From the NCBI GenBank assembly GCA_021813335.1, contig JAKALC010000001.1, positions 1 to 26,730 of the forward strand: a stretch of 26,730 bases of DNA, given 5' to 3'. A program made the position numbers and the translations under genes. How positions within the stretch are numbered: position 1 is the first letter of the stretch; every line of letters begins with the position of its first letter. The stretch is from a bacterium. GTDB taxonomy: Bacteria; Patescibacteriota; Minisyncoccia; Phycocordibacterales; SBAW01. Shown here piece by piece: positions 1-6,876 of this stretch. The notes under the pieces were generated by a model. The model saw only the letters and a program-made list of their open reading frames with translations, was not told where the DNA came from and searched no databases.

Positions 1-544
1 CTTCGAGGAGAACGTCGCGCTCACGAAGCGCTGCGTCGATTACGCGCGGGATGCCGCGAAGAGCGGAGGAAGAGATATTCTCGTCGAAGGGGAACTCGGT
101 TATATCGGCGTCGGCTCGTCGGTCAAAGACACGATACCCGAGGGCGCCGTGCTCACGACCGATCCTGCCCGCGCGGCCGAGTTCGTCCGGCGGACCGGCG
201 TCGATCTTCTCGCCCCCGCCGTGGGGAGCGTCCACGGCCTTATCCGCTCGGGAAAGCCGCACGTCAAGGCCGAGCTCGTGCGGCAGGTGCGGGAAGCGGC
301 CGGCGTTCCGCTCGTCCTCCACGGCGGCTCGGGCCTCACCGACGATGATTTCCGCGGCGGCATACAGGCGGGCATTTCCGTCGTCCACATCAATACCGAG
401 CTGCGGCTCGCCGACCGCGAGGCCATCGAAAAATCGCTCAAAGAACACCCCGACGAAGTAGCACCGTACAAATTCCTCGCTTCGTCGGTCGAGGATATGA
501 CGCGGCTCATTGAAGCGAAGATGAAGCTCTTCGCCGGCCGCTGA
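1..544 (+). CDS. fba: Class II fructose-bisphosphate aldolase, C-terminal part (partial at the left edge)
   Basis: The frame is open from base 2 to the TGA at 542-544, giving about 180 residues; the 5' end lies outside the window. Class II aldolases are Zn-dependent enzymes that interconvert fructose-1,6-bisphosphate with DHAP and glyceraldehyde-3-phosphate in the cytoplasm. Family motifs visible are VGSVHG (the GTxHG metal-site region), LHGGSGL (phosphate-binding loop) and VHINTELR, matching the usual KxNxNTDLR strand near the active site. The N-terminal zinc ligands cannot be checked. Tagatose-bisphosphate aldolase (GatY/KbaY) shares the same fold and motifs, so the exact sugar specificity is open; fructose-bisphosphate is the default for a lone housekeeping copy. 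A separate promoter for L25 follows within 60 bases. Confidence 0.9.
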   Translation, partial: FEENVALTKRCVDYARDAAKSGGRDILVEGELGYIGVGSSVKDTIPEGAVLTTDPARAAEFVRRTGVDLLAPAVGSVHGLIRSGKPHVKAELVRQVREAAGVPLVLHGGSGLTDDDFRGGIQAGISVVHINTELRLADREAIEKSLKEHPDEVAPYKFLASSVEDMTRLIEAKMKLFAGR

Positions 545-564
545 GGCGCGCGCCGCGCGCGGAC

Positions 565-600
565 TTGCCGCCCCGAGGTCTCTCTGGTATATTTTGCCGG
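565..600 (+). promoter_or_regulatory. Promoter of rplY, near-leaderless
   Basis: TTGCCG at 565-570 is followed by a 17-bp spacer and an extended -10, TGGTATATT, whose hexamer is 588-593. Transcription should begin near base 600, only 3-4 nt before the ATG at 604. No Shine-Dalgarno sequence is present. This argues for the 604 start rather than an in-frame ATG at 565 that lies on the -35 box. Confidence 0.65.
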
Positions 601-603
601 TAT

Positions 604-1257
604 ATGACCGTACTGACGGCTCAGAAGAGAGGGTCCGAGAACCCGCGCGCGGCGCGGCGTTCGGGCCTCGTGCCCGCCGTCGTATACGGCCGCAAGGAAA
701 AGTCGACGCCGGTAGCGATCCCGCTCGCAGATTTCGAAAAGGCGTACCACGAGGCCGGCGAATCGACGGTCGTGACGCTCGAGGGCTTGGGCGAGCCGAA
801 GGACGTGCTCATCCACGAGGTCTCCTACGACGCGCTCTCGGGCCTTCCTATCCATATCGATCTCTACGCCATCGAAAAGGGCCAGACGGTAACCGTGTCG
901 GTCCCGCTCCAGTTCGACGGCGCTTCGCCCGCCGTGAAGGATCTGGGCGGCATCCTCGTCAAGGTTATGCACGAGCTCGAGGTGACGGCCCAGCCGAAAG
1001 ATCTTCCGCACTCCATCTCCGTCGATATCAGCAAGCTCGAAACGCTCGAGAGCCAGATCCACGTGCGCGATGTGGCGCTTCCGCCGGGCGTCGAAGCCGA
1101 AGCGGAGCCCGATGAAGTCGTGGCTATGATCTCGGTCGCTGTCGAAGAGAAAGAAGAGGCGCCGGTCGATCTCTCCGCGATCGAAGTCGAAAAGAAGGGC
1201 AAGAAGGAGGAAGAGGGCGCCGCGCCCGCCGCTCCCGAGGGAGAGAAAAAACAATAA
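604..1257 (+). CDS. rplY: 50S ribosomal protein L25 (TL5/CTC type)
   Basis: This 217-residue protein binds 5S rRNA in the large ribosomal subunit. Residues 1 to about 90 form the L25 domain, with the opening TVLTAQKRGSENPRAARRSG and the VVYG motif typical of the family. Residues from about 95 to 180 match the TL5/CTC C-terminal beta domain (HIDLYAIEKGQ; VPLQFDG; GGILVKVMHELEV). The tail is a low-complexity Glu/Lys/Ala/Pro stretch, common in long L25 proteins. The start at 604 was chosen because the family begins here and the predicted transcription start is about 600. A bidirectional-looking terminator hairpin follows directly. It is a single gene, not in an operon with the aldolase as far as can be seen. 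Confidence 0.95.
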   Translation: MTVLTAQKRGSENPRAARRSGLVPAVVYGRKEKSTPVAIPLADFEKAYHEAGESTVVTLEGLGEPKDVLIHEVSYDALSGLPIHIDLYAIEKGQTVTVSVPLQFDGASPAVKDLGGILVKVMHELEVTAQPKDLPHSISVDISKLETLESQIHVRDVALPPGVEAEAEPDEVVAMISVAVEEKEEAPVDLSAIEVEKKGKKEEEGAAPAAPEGEKKQ

Positions 1258-1266
1258 CCATAAACC

Positions 1267-1307
1267 AAAATCCCGCCGCTTCTCTCTCGAGAAGCGGCGG
1301 GATTTTT
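1267..1307. terminator. Intrinsic terminator after rplY
   Basis: A perfect 18-bp stem (1267-1284 with 1289-1306) has a TCTC loop. Its base is A/T: the left arm starts AAAATCCC and the right arm ends GGGATTTT plus one more T, so it can act on either strand. Confidence 0.9.
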
Positions 1308-1328
1308 CTACTCCGGCCGAGGGCGCGG

Positions 1329-1341
1329 TATACTGTCAGGA
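1329..1341 (+). promoter_or_regulatory. Leaderless promoter of the 1341 gene
   Basis: TATACT at 1329-1334 is followed by 6 nt and then ATG at 1341, so the predicted transcription start is the A of the start codon. No convincing -35 or Shine-Dalgarno site is present. Confidence 0.6.
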
Positions 1342-2753
1342 TGCGGCATATGCGTACGGCGGCAGCACTAGGCGTGCTCGCAGCGCTCTCTTTGTTCTTC
1401 CCGGCCAGGTTCGCGGCGCATACGTATGCGCAGGTCGCGGATAGCGCGACGCGCCAGCAGCTAATGGACCAGCTCGACTCCCTCAACGCCCAGGCCGACG
1501 TCTATCAAAAACAGATCGATTCTCTCGAACAGCAGAAGGCGTCCCTTAAGCGCGACGTCGCGCTCCTCGACGCCCAGATAGCGCAGGCGAAACTCGCCAT
1601 CCAGAGCCGCAACCTGACCATCCGCCAGCTCTCGCTCAGCATCCAGCAGAAAGAGGACACCATCACCGGCCTCAACAGCAAACTCGAGAACGAGTACGAG
1701 TCGCTCGCGGCCATCCTGCGCGAAATGGACCAGCTCGACACGACGTCGGCGGTCGTCTCGGCGCTCGCCGCCGAGAGCCTCTCCGAATTCTTCGCCGATA
1801 TCGACCAGTTCGGGGCCATCAACGAGCAGATGCAGCAGTCGTTCACCGATATCCAGACCAACAAGCAGCTCAACGAGCAGCAAAAAAGCGACCTCGAGAA
1901 TCAGCTCCAAGAGGAGACGCAACTCCGGCAAGTGCAGCAGCTCCAGCAGCAGCAGCTCACCGCGCAGGAGAATCAGAAGAACCAGATCCTCGCCGCGACG
2001 AAAGGCGAGGAGAGCACCTATCAGACGCTCCTCGCGAAGAACCAGCAGACGGCATCACAGATCCGCGCGGCGCTCTTCCAGCTCACGGGGACGAAGGGTA
2101 TTCCGTTCTCGCAGGCGCTGCAGTACGCGAACGTGGCCGAGCAGAAGACGGGCATCAGGCCGGCCTTCCTCCTCGGCATCATCGCGGAAGAATCGAACCT
2201 CGGCCAGAACGTCGGAACGGGCAACTGGATGACCGATATGTACCAATGCTACCTCTCGCTCGGCTCTCCGACCGCGGCGGAAAAGCAAAAGGCGGCGTAC
2301 CTCTCGATCACGGGGAGCCTCGGTCTCGATCCCTACTCGATGCCGGTCTCCAAGAAGCCCTGGTACGGCTGCGGCGGAGCTATGGGTCCCGCGCAGTTCA
2401 TTCCCTCCACCTGGGCCCTGTATGCGGGGTATCCGGCGCCGGGGTACGCATACAATCCCTCCTCCGACCGCGTGGGGCCTCTGACCGGCAACCAGCCGCC
2501 TTCGCCGTGGAATCCGCCCGACGCTTTTATGGCGGCCGCGCTTTATCTCACCGACAGCGGCGCCGCGTCGCAGACCTCAAGCGGGGAATTCAGGGCGGCG
2601 ATGTGCTATCTCGCGGGCTGCAACAAGGTCAACAACAAAGCTCTCCAGTTCTACGGCAACGATGTCGCGAAACTCGCGATGAAATACCAGTGCCAGATAG
2701 ATATCATCAACGGCAACTCGAACAGCCAGAGCTGCGCCCTCGAGAGCCTCTAG
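1341..2753 (+). CDS. Secreted peptidoglycan hydrolase: coiled coil plus lytic transglycosylase domain
   Basis: The protein has 470 residues. Residues 1-31 form a signal peptide or membrane anchor ending near HTYAQ. Residues about 35-245 are a Gln/Leu/Asp-rich coiled coil, including a SLSEFFADIDQF stretch resembling the hinge of PcsB/EnvC/CwlO-type hydrolases that FtsEX controls. Residues about 250-450 resemble an MltB/SLT transglycosylase: IIAEESNLGQN carries the likely catalytic glutamate (E283 or E284), and GAMGPAQFIPSTW (346-358) is the family's substrate-groove motif. Four later cysteines (343, 422, 427, 451) may form disulfides outside the cell. It probably cleaves glycan strands during growth or division. 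The coupling to FtsEX is inferred only from the coiled coil; no ftsEX is in the window. A second in-frame ATG lies at 1350. Confidence 0.85.
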   Translation: MRHMRTAAALGVLAALSLFFPARFAAHTYAQVADSATRQQLMDQLDSLNAQADVYQKQIDSLEQQKASLKRDVALLDAQIAQAKLAIQSRNLTIRQLSLSIQQKEDTITGLNSKLENEYESLAAILREMDQLDTTSAVVSALAAESLSEFFADIDQFGAINEQMQQSFTDIQTNKQLNEQQKSDLENQLQEETQLRQVQQLQQQQLTAQENQKNQILAATKGEESTYQTLLAKNQQTASQIRAALFQLTGTKGIPFSQALQYANVAEQKTGIRPAFLLGIIAEESNLGQNVGTGNWMTDMYQCYLSLGSPTAAEKQKAAYLSITGSLGLDPYSMPVSKKPWYGCGGAMGPAQFIPSTWALYAGYPAPGYAYNPSSDRVGPLTGNQPPSPWNPPDAFMAAALYLTDSGAASQTSSGEFRAAMCYLAGCNKVNNKALQFYGNDVAKLAMKYQCQIDIINGNSNSQSCALESL

Positions 2754-2766
2754 GCGCCGGAGGCGG

Positions 2767-2802
2767 TTGCAGAAGGGTCTTTTTGATGCTATAGTCTCGG
2801 TA
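2767..2802 (+). promoter_or_regulatory. Leaderless promoter of rpmE
   Basis: TTGCAG at 2767-2772, a 17-bp spacer, the extended -10 TGCTATAGT (hexamer 2790-2795), then exactly 6 nt before ATG at 2802. This is the clearest example in the window of a full promoter placing transcription start on the start codon. Confidence 0.75.
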
Positions 2803-3023
2803 TGAAAACCGAGACCCATCCGGCATACCACCCGAAGGCCGTGGCGACCTGCGCGTGCGGGGCGTCCTTCCCGGTCGGCTCGACCAAGGAAAAACTGGAG
2901 ATCGAGATCTGCAGCTCCTGCCACCCGTTCTACACCGGCAACGAGAAGATCCTCGACACGGCGGGCCGCGTCGAAAAATTCAAGGCGCGCCGCGCGGCCG
3001 CAACCCACAAGAAGTCGAAGTAG
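2802..3023 (+). CDS. rpmE: 50S ribosomal protein L31, zinc-binding form
   Basis: This 73-residue protein of the large subunit helps bridge the subunits through 5S rRNA and the head of the small subunit. It has the complete zinc-ribbon set of the C+ form: C17, C19, C37 and C40 (CACG and CSSCHPFYTG). The family signature HPxFTG appears as HPFYTG. A Lys/Arg-rich tail ends the protein. The length is normal for the family. It has its own leaderless promoter and is followed by a striking hairpin before prfA. Confidence 0.96.
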   Translation: MKTETHPAYHPKAVATCACGASFPVGSTKEKLEIEICSSCHPFYTGNEKILDTAGRVEKFKARRAAATHKKSK

Positions 3024-3029
3024 GTCGTT

Positions 3030-3069
3030 ATGCACCGCGAATTCCGCGTGAGCGGAATTCGCGGTGCAT
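3030..3069. repeat. 18-bp perfect inverted repeat between rpmE and prfA
   Basis: Arms at 3030-3047 and 3052-3069 are perfectly complementary around a GTGA loop, each containing GAATTC. Only a short, broken T stretch follows (TTGTCAT), so it is a poor intrinsic terminator. It sits 6 bases after the rpmE stop and 8 bases before the prfA start, and probably caps the rpmE message or sets the level of prfA read-through. Confidence 0.85.
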
Positions 3070-3077
3070 TGTCATAT

Positions 3078-4049
3078 ATGCCGGAGAACGAAGCGCTCTC
3101 GCGCTACAAGGATAACCAGAAGACCGCGTATCTCGCGGCCGAGCTCGAGCGTCTGATGCGCGAAGAGCACGACCTTCGCGAGCTCGCGAAGGGCGACCTC
3201 GGCGCTCTGGCCGACGAGGAGCTCGCGTCGATCGCCGGACAGAAGCAGGCGCTCATAGCGCAAATGGACGACATTCTCGCGCAGGAAAAGGAAGAGGAGG
3301 AATATCCGAACGAAGCCATCCTCGAGGTCCGCGCCGGCGTCGGCGGCGACGAAGCGGCGCTCTTCGCCGCAGAGCTCGCGGCGATGTATACGGCGTATGC
3401 GGCGATACAGGGATGGAGCGTAAAGAAGCTTTCCGAATCGCAGACCGATATCGGCGGCTATAAAGAGGTCGTCTTCGAGCTGCGCGGCAAGGGCGTCTAC
3501 AAGCGCCTGCGCCACGAGACCGGGGTTCACCGCGTACAGCGCATTCCCGAGACCGAGAAAAGCGGCCGCGTGCACACCTCGACCGCGAGCGTTATGGTGC
3601 TGCCGATCCGCAAGAAGCCGACCATCGTCATCAATCCGGCCGATATCGACATAGAGTTTTCGCGCTCGGGCGGCGCCGGCGGACAGAACGTGAACAAGGT
3701 CGAGACGGCCGTCCGCCTCATCCACCGGCCGACCGGCGTCGACGCGCGCTCGACCTCGGAGCGCAGCCAGGCCCAGAACCGCGAGCGGGCGATGGCGGTT
3801 CTCGTCGCCAAGCTCGAGCGCCTGCACGAGGAGGAAGAGGCGGCGAAGCATATGGCGGAGCGTCACGAGAAGCTCGGTACGGGCGACCGGTCGGAAAAGA
3901 TACGCACCTACAACATTCTTCAAGACCGCGTGACCGACCATCGCATCAAGGAAAGCTGGCATAACCTCCCGGCTGTCTTGGGCGGCCGCCTCGACCCCAT
4001 CCTCGACGCTCTCGAGAAGGGCGGGGAGGGCGGGGCCGTTGCGGAATAA
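3078..4049 (+). CDS. prfA: Peptide chain release factor 1
   Basis: This class I release factor reads UAA and UAG and triggers peptide release. From the ATG at 3078 it has 323 residues, shorter at the N-terminus than the roughly 360 of E. coli RF1. The GGQ catalytic loop is present (SGGAGGQNVNKVET), and the stop-codon recognition PxT motif is PET in RVQRIPETEKSGR, which marks it as RF1 rather than RF2 (SPF). An in-frame ATG at 3030 is rejected because it lies in the left arm of the upstream hairpin. No Shine-Dalgarno site or convincing -10 precedes 3078, so it may be read from the rpmE transcript. UGA is also a stop in this genome, so an RF2 gene should exist elsewhere. Confidence 0.95.
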   Translation: MPENEALSRYKDNQKTAYLAAELERLMREEHDLRELAKGDLGALADEELASIAGQKQALIAQMDDILAQEKEEEEYPNEAILEVRAGVGGDEAALFAAELAAMYTAYAAIQGWSVKKLSESQTDIGGYKEVVFELRGKGVYKRLRHETGVHRVQRIPETEKSGRVHTSTASVMVLPIRKKPTIVINPADIDIEFSRSGGAGGQNVNKVETAVRLIHRPTGVDARSTSERSQAQNRERAMAVLVAKLERLHEEEEAAKHMAERHEKLGTGDRSEKIRTYNILQDRVTDHRIKESWHNLPAVLGGRLDPILDALEKGGEGGAVAE

Positions 4050-4058
4050 GATAAGCCG

Positions 4059-4074
4059 TGCTAACGTAGTTTGG
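4059..4074 (+). promoter_or_regulatory. Probable extended -10 promoter of rpsB
   Basis: TGCTAACGT (4059-4067) sits 10 nt before the rpsB ATG at 4078. The hexamer is weak but carries the TGn extension seen at other genes here. The predicted leader is about 4 nt. Confidence 0.4.
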
Positions 4075-4077
4075 TCT

Positions 4078-4800
4078 ATGGCAGAGAACACCAACCCGCT
4101 CATCGATAAGCTCTTCTCCGTGGGGGCGCATTTCGGCTATGCCAAATCGCGCCGCCATCCCTCGGCGAGCCGCTTCCTCTTCGGCGAGAAGGGAAGCGTC
4201 GAGCTGTTCGATCTCGAGCGTACCTCGGCGCTCCTCGAGGAGGCGCTCGCGTACGTGAAGGATCTTGCCGCGAAGCGGCAGACGATCCTCTTCGTCGGCG
4301 GAAAGGCCGAAGCTCGCGGCGCGCTTGAGCGCATCGCGCGCCGCCTCAACCAGCCCTACGTCTCGGGCCGCTGGATCGGCGGTACGCTCACCAACTGGAG
4401 CGAGATAAAGAAGCGCCTCACCCGGCTCATCGAGCTCTCCGAGAAGCGCGACAAGGGCGAGCTCGCCAAGTTCACCAAGCTCGAACGCCTCCTCATCGAC
4501 CGCGAGATCGCCGACCTCGAGGTTATGTTCGGCGGCCTGCGCGGCCTCGAGAAGCTGCCTGCGGCCCTCTTCGTCGTCGATCCGCGCCGCGAGAAGATCG
4601 CCGTCGAGGAAGCCGCGGCGGCGGGGATCCCGGTCGTTGCCCTTATGAACTCCGACTGCGACGCGGGCCTCGTTGCGCACCCCATCCCGGCGAACGACGC
4701 GTCGCGCCAGACGATCGAGCTCATCCTCGACGAAGCGGCCCGCGCGTTCGAGGCGGGCGCCTCGACGCCGACGCCGGAAGTACCCGAGGCGGCGGCGTAA
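4078..4800 (+). CDS. rpsB: 30S ribosomal protein S2
   Basis: This small-subunit protein has about 240 residues. Family landmarks in order are NPLIDKLFSVGAHFGY and the following SRRHPSASRFLFG near the N-terminus, FVGGKAEARG, RWIGGTLTNW (a near-universal S2 motif), VVDPRREKIAVEEA and GIPVVALMNSDCD. The Ala/Pro-rich tail is variable in the family. The ATG at 4078 is chosen over an in-frame ATG at 4039, which overlaps prfA and precedes the putative -10. rpsB followed by tsf is one of the most conserved gene pairs in bacteria, although here tsf also has its own promoter and a terminator intervenes. Confidence 0.97.
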   Translation: MAENTNPLIDKLFSVGAHFGYAKSRRHPSASRFLFGEKGSVELFDLERTSALLEEALAYVKDLAAKRQTILFVGGKAEARGALERIARRLNQPYVSGRWIGGTLTNWSEIKKRLTRLIELSEKRDKGELAKFTKLERLLIDREIADLEVMFGGLRGLEKLPAALFVVDPRREKIAVEEAAAAGIPVVALMNSDCDAGLVAHPIPANDASRQTIELILDEAARAFEAGASTPTPEVPEAAA

Positions 4801-4810
4801 ACCCGCGTTC

Positions 4811-4846
4811 CGGGCCGCGCCGCGCGCGTGCGCGTTTTTTATTTTT
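4811..4846 (+). terminator. Terminator after rpsB
   Basis: A GC-only stem (CGCGC at 4816-4820 pairing with GCGCG at 4830-4834, with possible register shifts) is followed by T6, A, T5. The T tract also sits just upstream of the tsf -10 box. Confidence 0.75.
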
Positions 4847-4850
4847 AGTC

Positions 4851-4863
4851 TATAGTTTTGAAC
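4851..4863 (+). promoter_or_regulatory. Promoter of tsf, near-leaderless
   Basis: TATAGT at 4851-4856 lies 9 nt before the ATG at 4866, predicting a leader of about 3 nt. No Shine-Dalgarno site is present. Confidence 0.6.
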
Positions 4864-4865
4864 AT

Positions 4866-5447
4866 ATGATCTCCGCTGATGTCGTGAAGGAACTCCGCGA
4901 TCGAACGGGCGTGTCGGTGATGCAGTGCAAGAAGGCGCTCGAGGAAGCGAAGGGCGATATGGCGAAGGCCATCGAGATCCTCTCGCGCAAGAGCGCGGAT
5001 ATCGCGCGCAAGAAGGGCGACCGGGCGCTCGGCGCCGGCGTCGTCGCGTCATACATCCACACCAACGGCCAGGTGGGCTCCATCGTGCTTCTCTCGTGCG
5101 AGACCGATTTCGTATCGAAGAACGAGGAGTTCGCGGCGCTCGCTCGCGAGATCGCGATGCACGCCGCCGCGGCGCGCCCCGAGTACATAAGCCGCGCCGA
5201 CGTTCCCGAAGCGGCGCTCAGCGAGCTTCATACGATGTTCGCGCCTGAGGCTGCGGGGAAACCCGAAAATATCCGGGAAAAAGTCATCGAAGGCAAGGTC
5301 AACGCGCGCCTCGCGGAACTCGTGCTTCTCGAACAGCCGTTCATCAAAGACGACTCGAAGACGATCCAGGGGCTCATCGACGCGGCATCGCAGAAATTCG
5401 GCGAGCGCGTCGCCGTCTCGAAGTGCCTCTACGTGTCCGTCAAGTAA
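4866..5447 (+). CDS. tsf: Elongation factor Ts, short form
   Basis: EF-Ts is the nucleotide exchange factor that recycles EF-Tu-GDP to EF-Tu-GTP. The N-terminal UBA-like domain is clear (VVKELRDRTGVSVMQCKKAL, ending near residue 45), followed by the EF-Tu-interacting core with SCETDFVSKNEEF. At 193 residues it is close to the compact Thermus-type protein with one core subdomain and much shorter than the 283-residue E. coli form. It lies downstream of rpsB as expected. The start at 4866 fits both family alignment and the TATAGT box upstream. Confidence 0.96.
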   Translation: MISADVVKELRDRTGVSVMQCKKALEEAKGDMAKAIEILSRKSADIARKKGDRALGAGVVASYIHTNGQVGSIVLLSCETDFVSKNEEFAALAREIAMHAAAARPEYISRADVPEAALSELHTMFAPEAAGKPENIREKVIEGKVNARLAELVLLEQPFIKDDSKTIQGLIDAASQKFGERVAVSKCLYVSVK

Positions 5448-5460
5448 TGCGGGGGTTCCC

Positions 5461-5493
5461 GCCGCCGCTCAGGGCTCGATTTCGAACGGCGGC
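5461..5493. other. GC-rich hairpin downstream of tsf
   Basis: GCCGCCG (5461-5467) pairs with CGGCGGC (5487-5493). No T tract follows directly, so a terminator role is only possible. Confidence 0.4.
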
Positions 5494-5509
5494 CGGAATT
5501 GACCTTTTG

Positions 5510-5525
5510 TGCTAGAATGGCTTTA
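5510..5525 (+). promoter_or_regulatory. Leaderless extended -10 promoter of the 5525 gene
   Basis: TGCTAGAAT (hexamer 5513-5518) is followed by exactly 6 nt and ATG at 5525. A TTGACC at 5499-5504 is too close to be the -35. Confidence 0.65.
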
Positions 5526-5941
5526 TGGTCGCTTTTTTGACCACGGTTCTCGTCCTCTCCAGCGTGGCTATGGCCGCGCTTCTTGCCGCTAAGCACTGGG
5601 AGCTTACAACCGGTCGTATTTTCCTTGCGGAGAAGCGTCCGCAGATAGGGGATCTTTCCCATCGTTTTCTTCGGACGCTCGAAACACGCCTGCCCCTTTT
5701 GGCGCGCCTCTATTCGGAGCGCGCGCTCGAGTGGCTCCGCAATTCGGCGCGGGTGGGGCTTGCGCACACGCTCCTTGCGGTCGAACAATGGCTTGAGAGG
5801 ACGCTGCACACCCTCCGCTACCGCATCACGCCGCCCTCGAGCGCGACCGGCCAGGCCTCGGCGTTCTTGCGCGAGGTGGCGGAACATAAAAAGCGCCTAT
5901 CGCGGCGGATACGGAAAGAATTCCCGCCGCTTGAGATATAG
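5525..5941 (+). CDS. Small membrane-anchored protein of unknown function
   Basis: I do not recognise a family. The 138-residue protein starts with one hydrophobic segment (residues about 3-22, VAFLTTVLVLSSVAMAALLA). A strongly basic, helical region follows, ending in a Lys/Arg cluster (KKRLSRRIRKEF, about 121-132). The positive charge suggests the bulk stays cytoplasmic with a single N-terminal membrane anchor. Evidence that it is real is the leaderless extended -10 promoter exactly 6 nt upstream and GC-rich codon use like its neighbours. The stop codon overlaps the -10 element of the tRNA gene that follows 5 bases later. Confidence 0.65.
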   Translation: MVAFLTTVLVLSSVAMAALLAAKHWELTTGRIFLAEKRPQIGDLSHRFLRTLETRLPLLARLYSERALEWLRNSARVGLAHTLLAVEQWLERTLHTLRYRITPPSSATGQASAFLREVAEHKKRLSRRIRKEFPPLEI

Positions 5942-5947
5942 TGCCGG
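5937..5947 (+). promoter_or_regulatory. Possible tRNA-Thr promoter overlapping a stop codon
   Basis: TATAGT at 5937-5942 contains the TAG stop of the upstream gene (5939-5941). Only 4 nt separate it from the mature tRNA 5' end at 5947, so any 5' leader would be extremely short or absent. Confidence 0.4.
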
Positions 5948-6019
5948 CCAGCGTAGCTCAGTTGGCAGAGCACCTGTTTTGTAAACAGGATGTCGTCGGT
6001 TCGATCCCGACCGCTGGCT
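5947..6019 (+). tRNA. tRNA-Thr (anticodon UGU)
   Basis: A 73-nt cloverleaf. The acceptor stem is GCCAGCG (5947-5953) with CGCTGGC (6012-6018); the D arm is GCTC/GAGC; the anticodon stem is CCTGT/ACAGG with loop TTTGTAA, giving anticodon TGT at 5980-5982; the T arm is GTCGG/CCGAC with loop TTCGATC. The discriminator base is T (6019) and no CCA is encoded, so CCA must be added by a nucleotidyltransferase. It reads ACA and, by wobble, other threonine codons. Confidence 0.96.
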
Positions 6020-6125
6020 CTTGTAGTAAAGCGAAGAAGGCCTCAGGGCGTTCTGCCGCGCGCGCAAGCGCGGGCGCCGCGCGAGTCCTTGCGGCCGGGG
6101 CTTGTCCCGGGGTGTCCTGCCGATT

Positions 6126-6827
6126 TTATTGCGACGCCGCGCGGGAAGACGGCGTCGAGGTCGCGAGCTTCTTGATGCCCGGAGCCATCTTGAGGATATC
6201 GGGCACCGCCTGGAGGCCGTAGAGCGGCCCTTGGTTGTTGATGACGAGCGCGGGCATCGTGTCCTCGACGCCGCGTATCGCGATGAGCGTCTTGAGCGCC
6301 GAAAGATCGAGATTATAGTCGAACGAATAGACGCGCAGCGAAGGATACGTCTGTCGCAGGTAGGTGAGCACGTCGCCTTCGCGCGAGCAGTCGGCGCAGT
6401 CGCCGGCGTTCGAGTAGAAATACAGGATGAAGACCGGATGGACGCCGCACTGCGAGGCCACCTTCTGCATCAGGAGGTAATCCTTTATCTCGAGGAGCGA
6501 GTACTGCTTCTTGAGCGCGATAACGTCGGGATTGTTCGCGCCGAGCGTTTCTTCCGCATACGAGAGCCGGTTGGCGAGCGAATTGAGCTCGACCGAAAGG
6601 ACCGGATTGCGGGCGATATCGGAGCAGCTCAATTGCCCCAGGAGATCGTACTGCGTTTCGTTCGAGAGGAGGTCGATGGAGATGCGGTCCTCGGTCGCGC
6701 GGAGCTCCTCGAGCCGGGCGTCATTGAGGCGCGCGGCCGCATAGAACGCCGTACCGAAAATGGCGGCCGTTATAAAAAAAGCGAGCACGTATTTCTTGCC
6801 GTCGAACGCGCGCTGCCCCGGAGTCAT
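6126..6827 (-). CDS. Membrane-anchored thioredoxin-fold protein
   Basis: The 233-residue protein has a single transmembrane segment at about residues 12-32 and then an extracytoplasmic part. Residues about 35-125 are helical and polar. Residues about 130-215 look like a thioredoxin fold: strand FILYFYSN, then a C144-A-D-C147 redox pair, and TMPALVIN with the cis-proline typical of the fold (P192). C68 and C127 are extra cysteines. It may handle disulfides or metals at the outer face of the membrane; the substrate is not deducible. It lies 49 bases downstream of the glycosyltransferase on the same strand but has its own leaderless promoter. The exact family is uncertain. Confidence 0.75.
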   Translation of the reverse strand: MTPGQRAFDGKKYVLAFFITAAIFGTAFYAAARLNDARLEELRATEDRISIDLLSNETQYDLLGQLSCSDIARNPVLSVELNSLANRLSYAEETLGANNPDVIALKKQYSLLEIKDYLLMQKVASQCGVHPVFILYFYSNAGDCADCSREGDVLTYLRQTYPSLRVYSFDYNLDLSALKTLIAIRGVEDTMPALVINNQGPLYGLQAVPDILKMAPGIKKLATSTPSSRAASQ

Positions 6828-6833
6828 TGCGGG

Positions 6834-6842
6834 ATACTAGCA
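6834..6842 (-). promoter_or_regulatory. Leaderless extended -10 promoter of the thioredoxin-fold gene
   Basis: On the minus strand TGCTAGTAT (hexamer 6839-6834) is followed by 6 nt (CCCGCA) and ATG at 6827, in the gap after the glycosyltransferase stop. Confidence 0.65.
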
Positions 6843-6876
6843 CAGCTCGCACCGGAACAGAAGCCCGGGCGCCGGC

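Noticed and set aside
6020..6125. Structured RNA or terminator in the GC-rich gap between tRNA-Thr and the 6126 gene
   Set aside because: Several short GC palindromes are possible but none has a T tract on either strand or a coherent fold; nothing supportable was seen.
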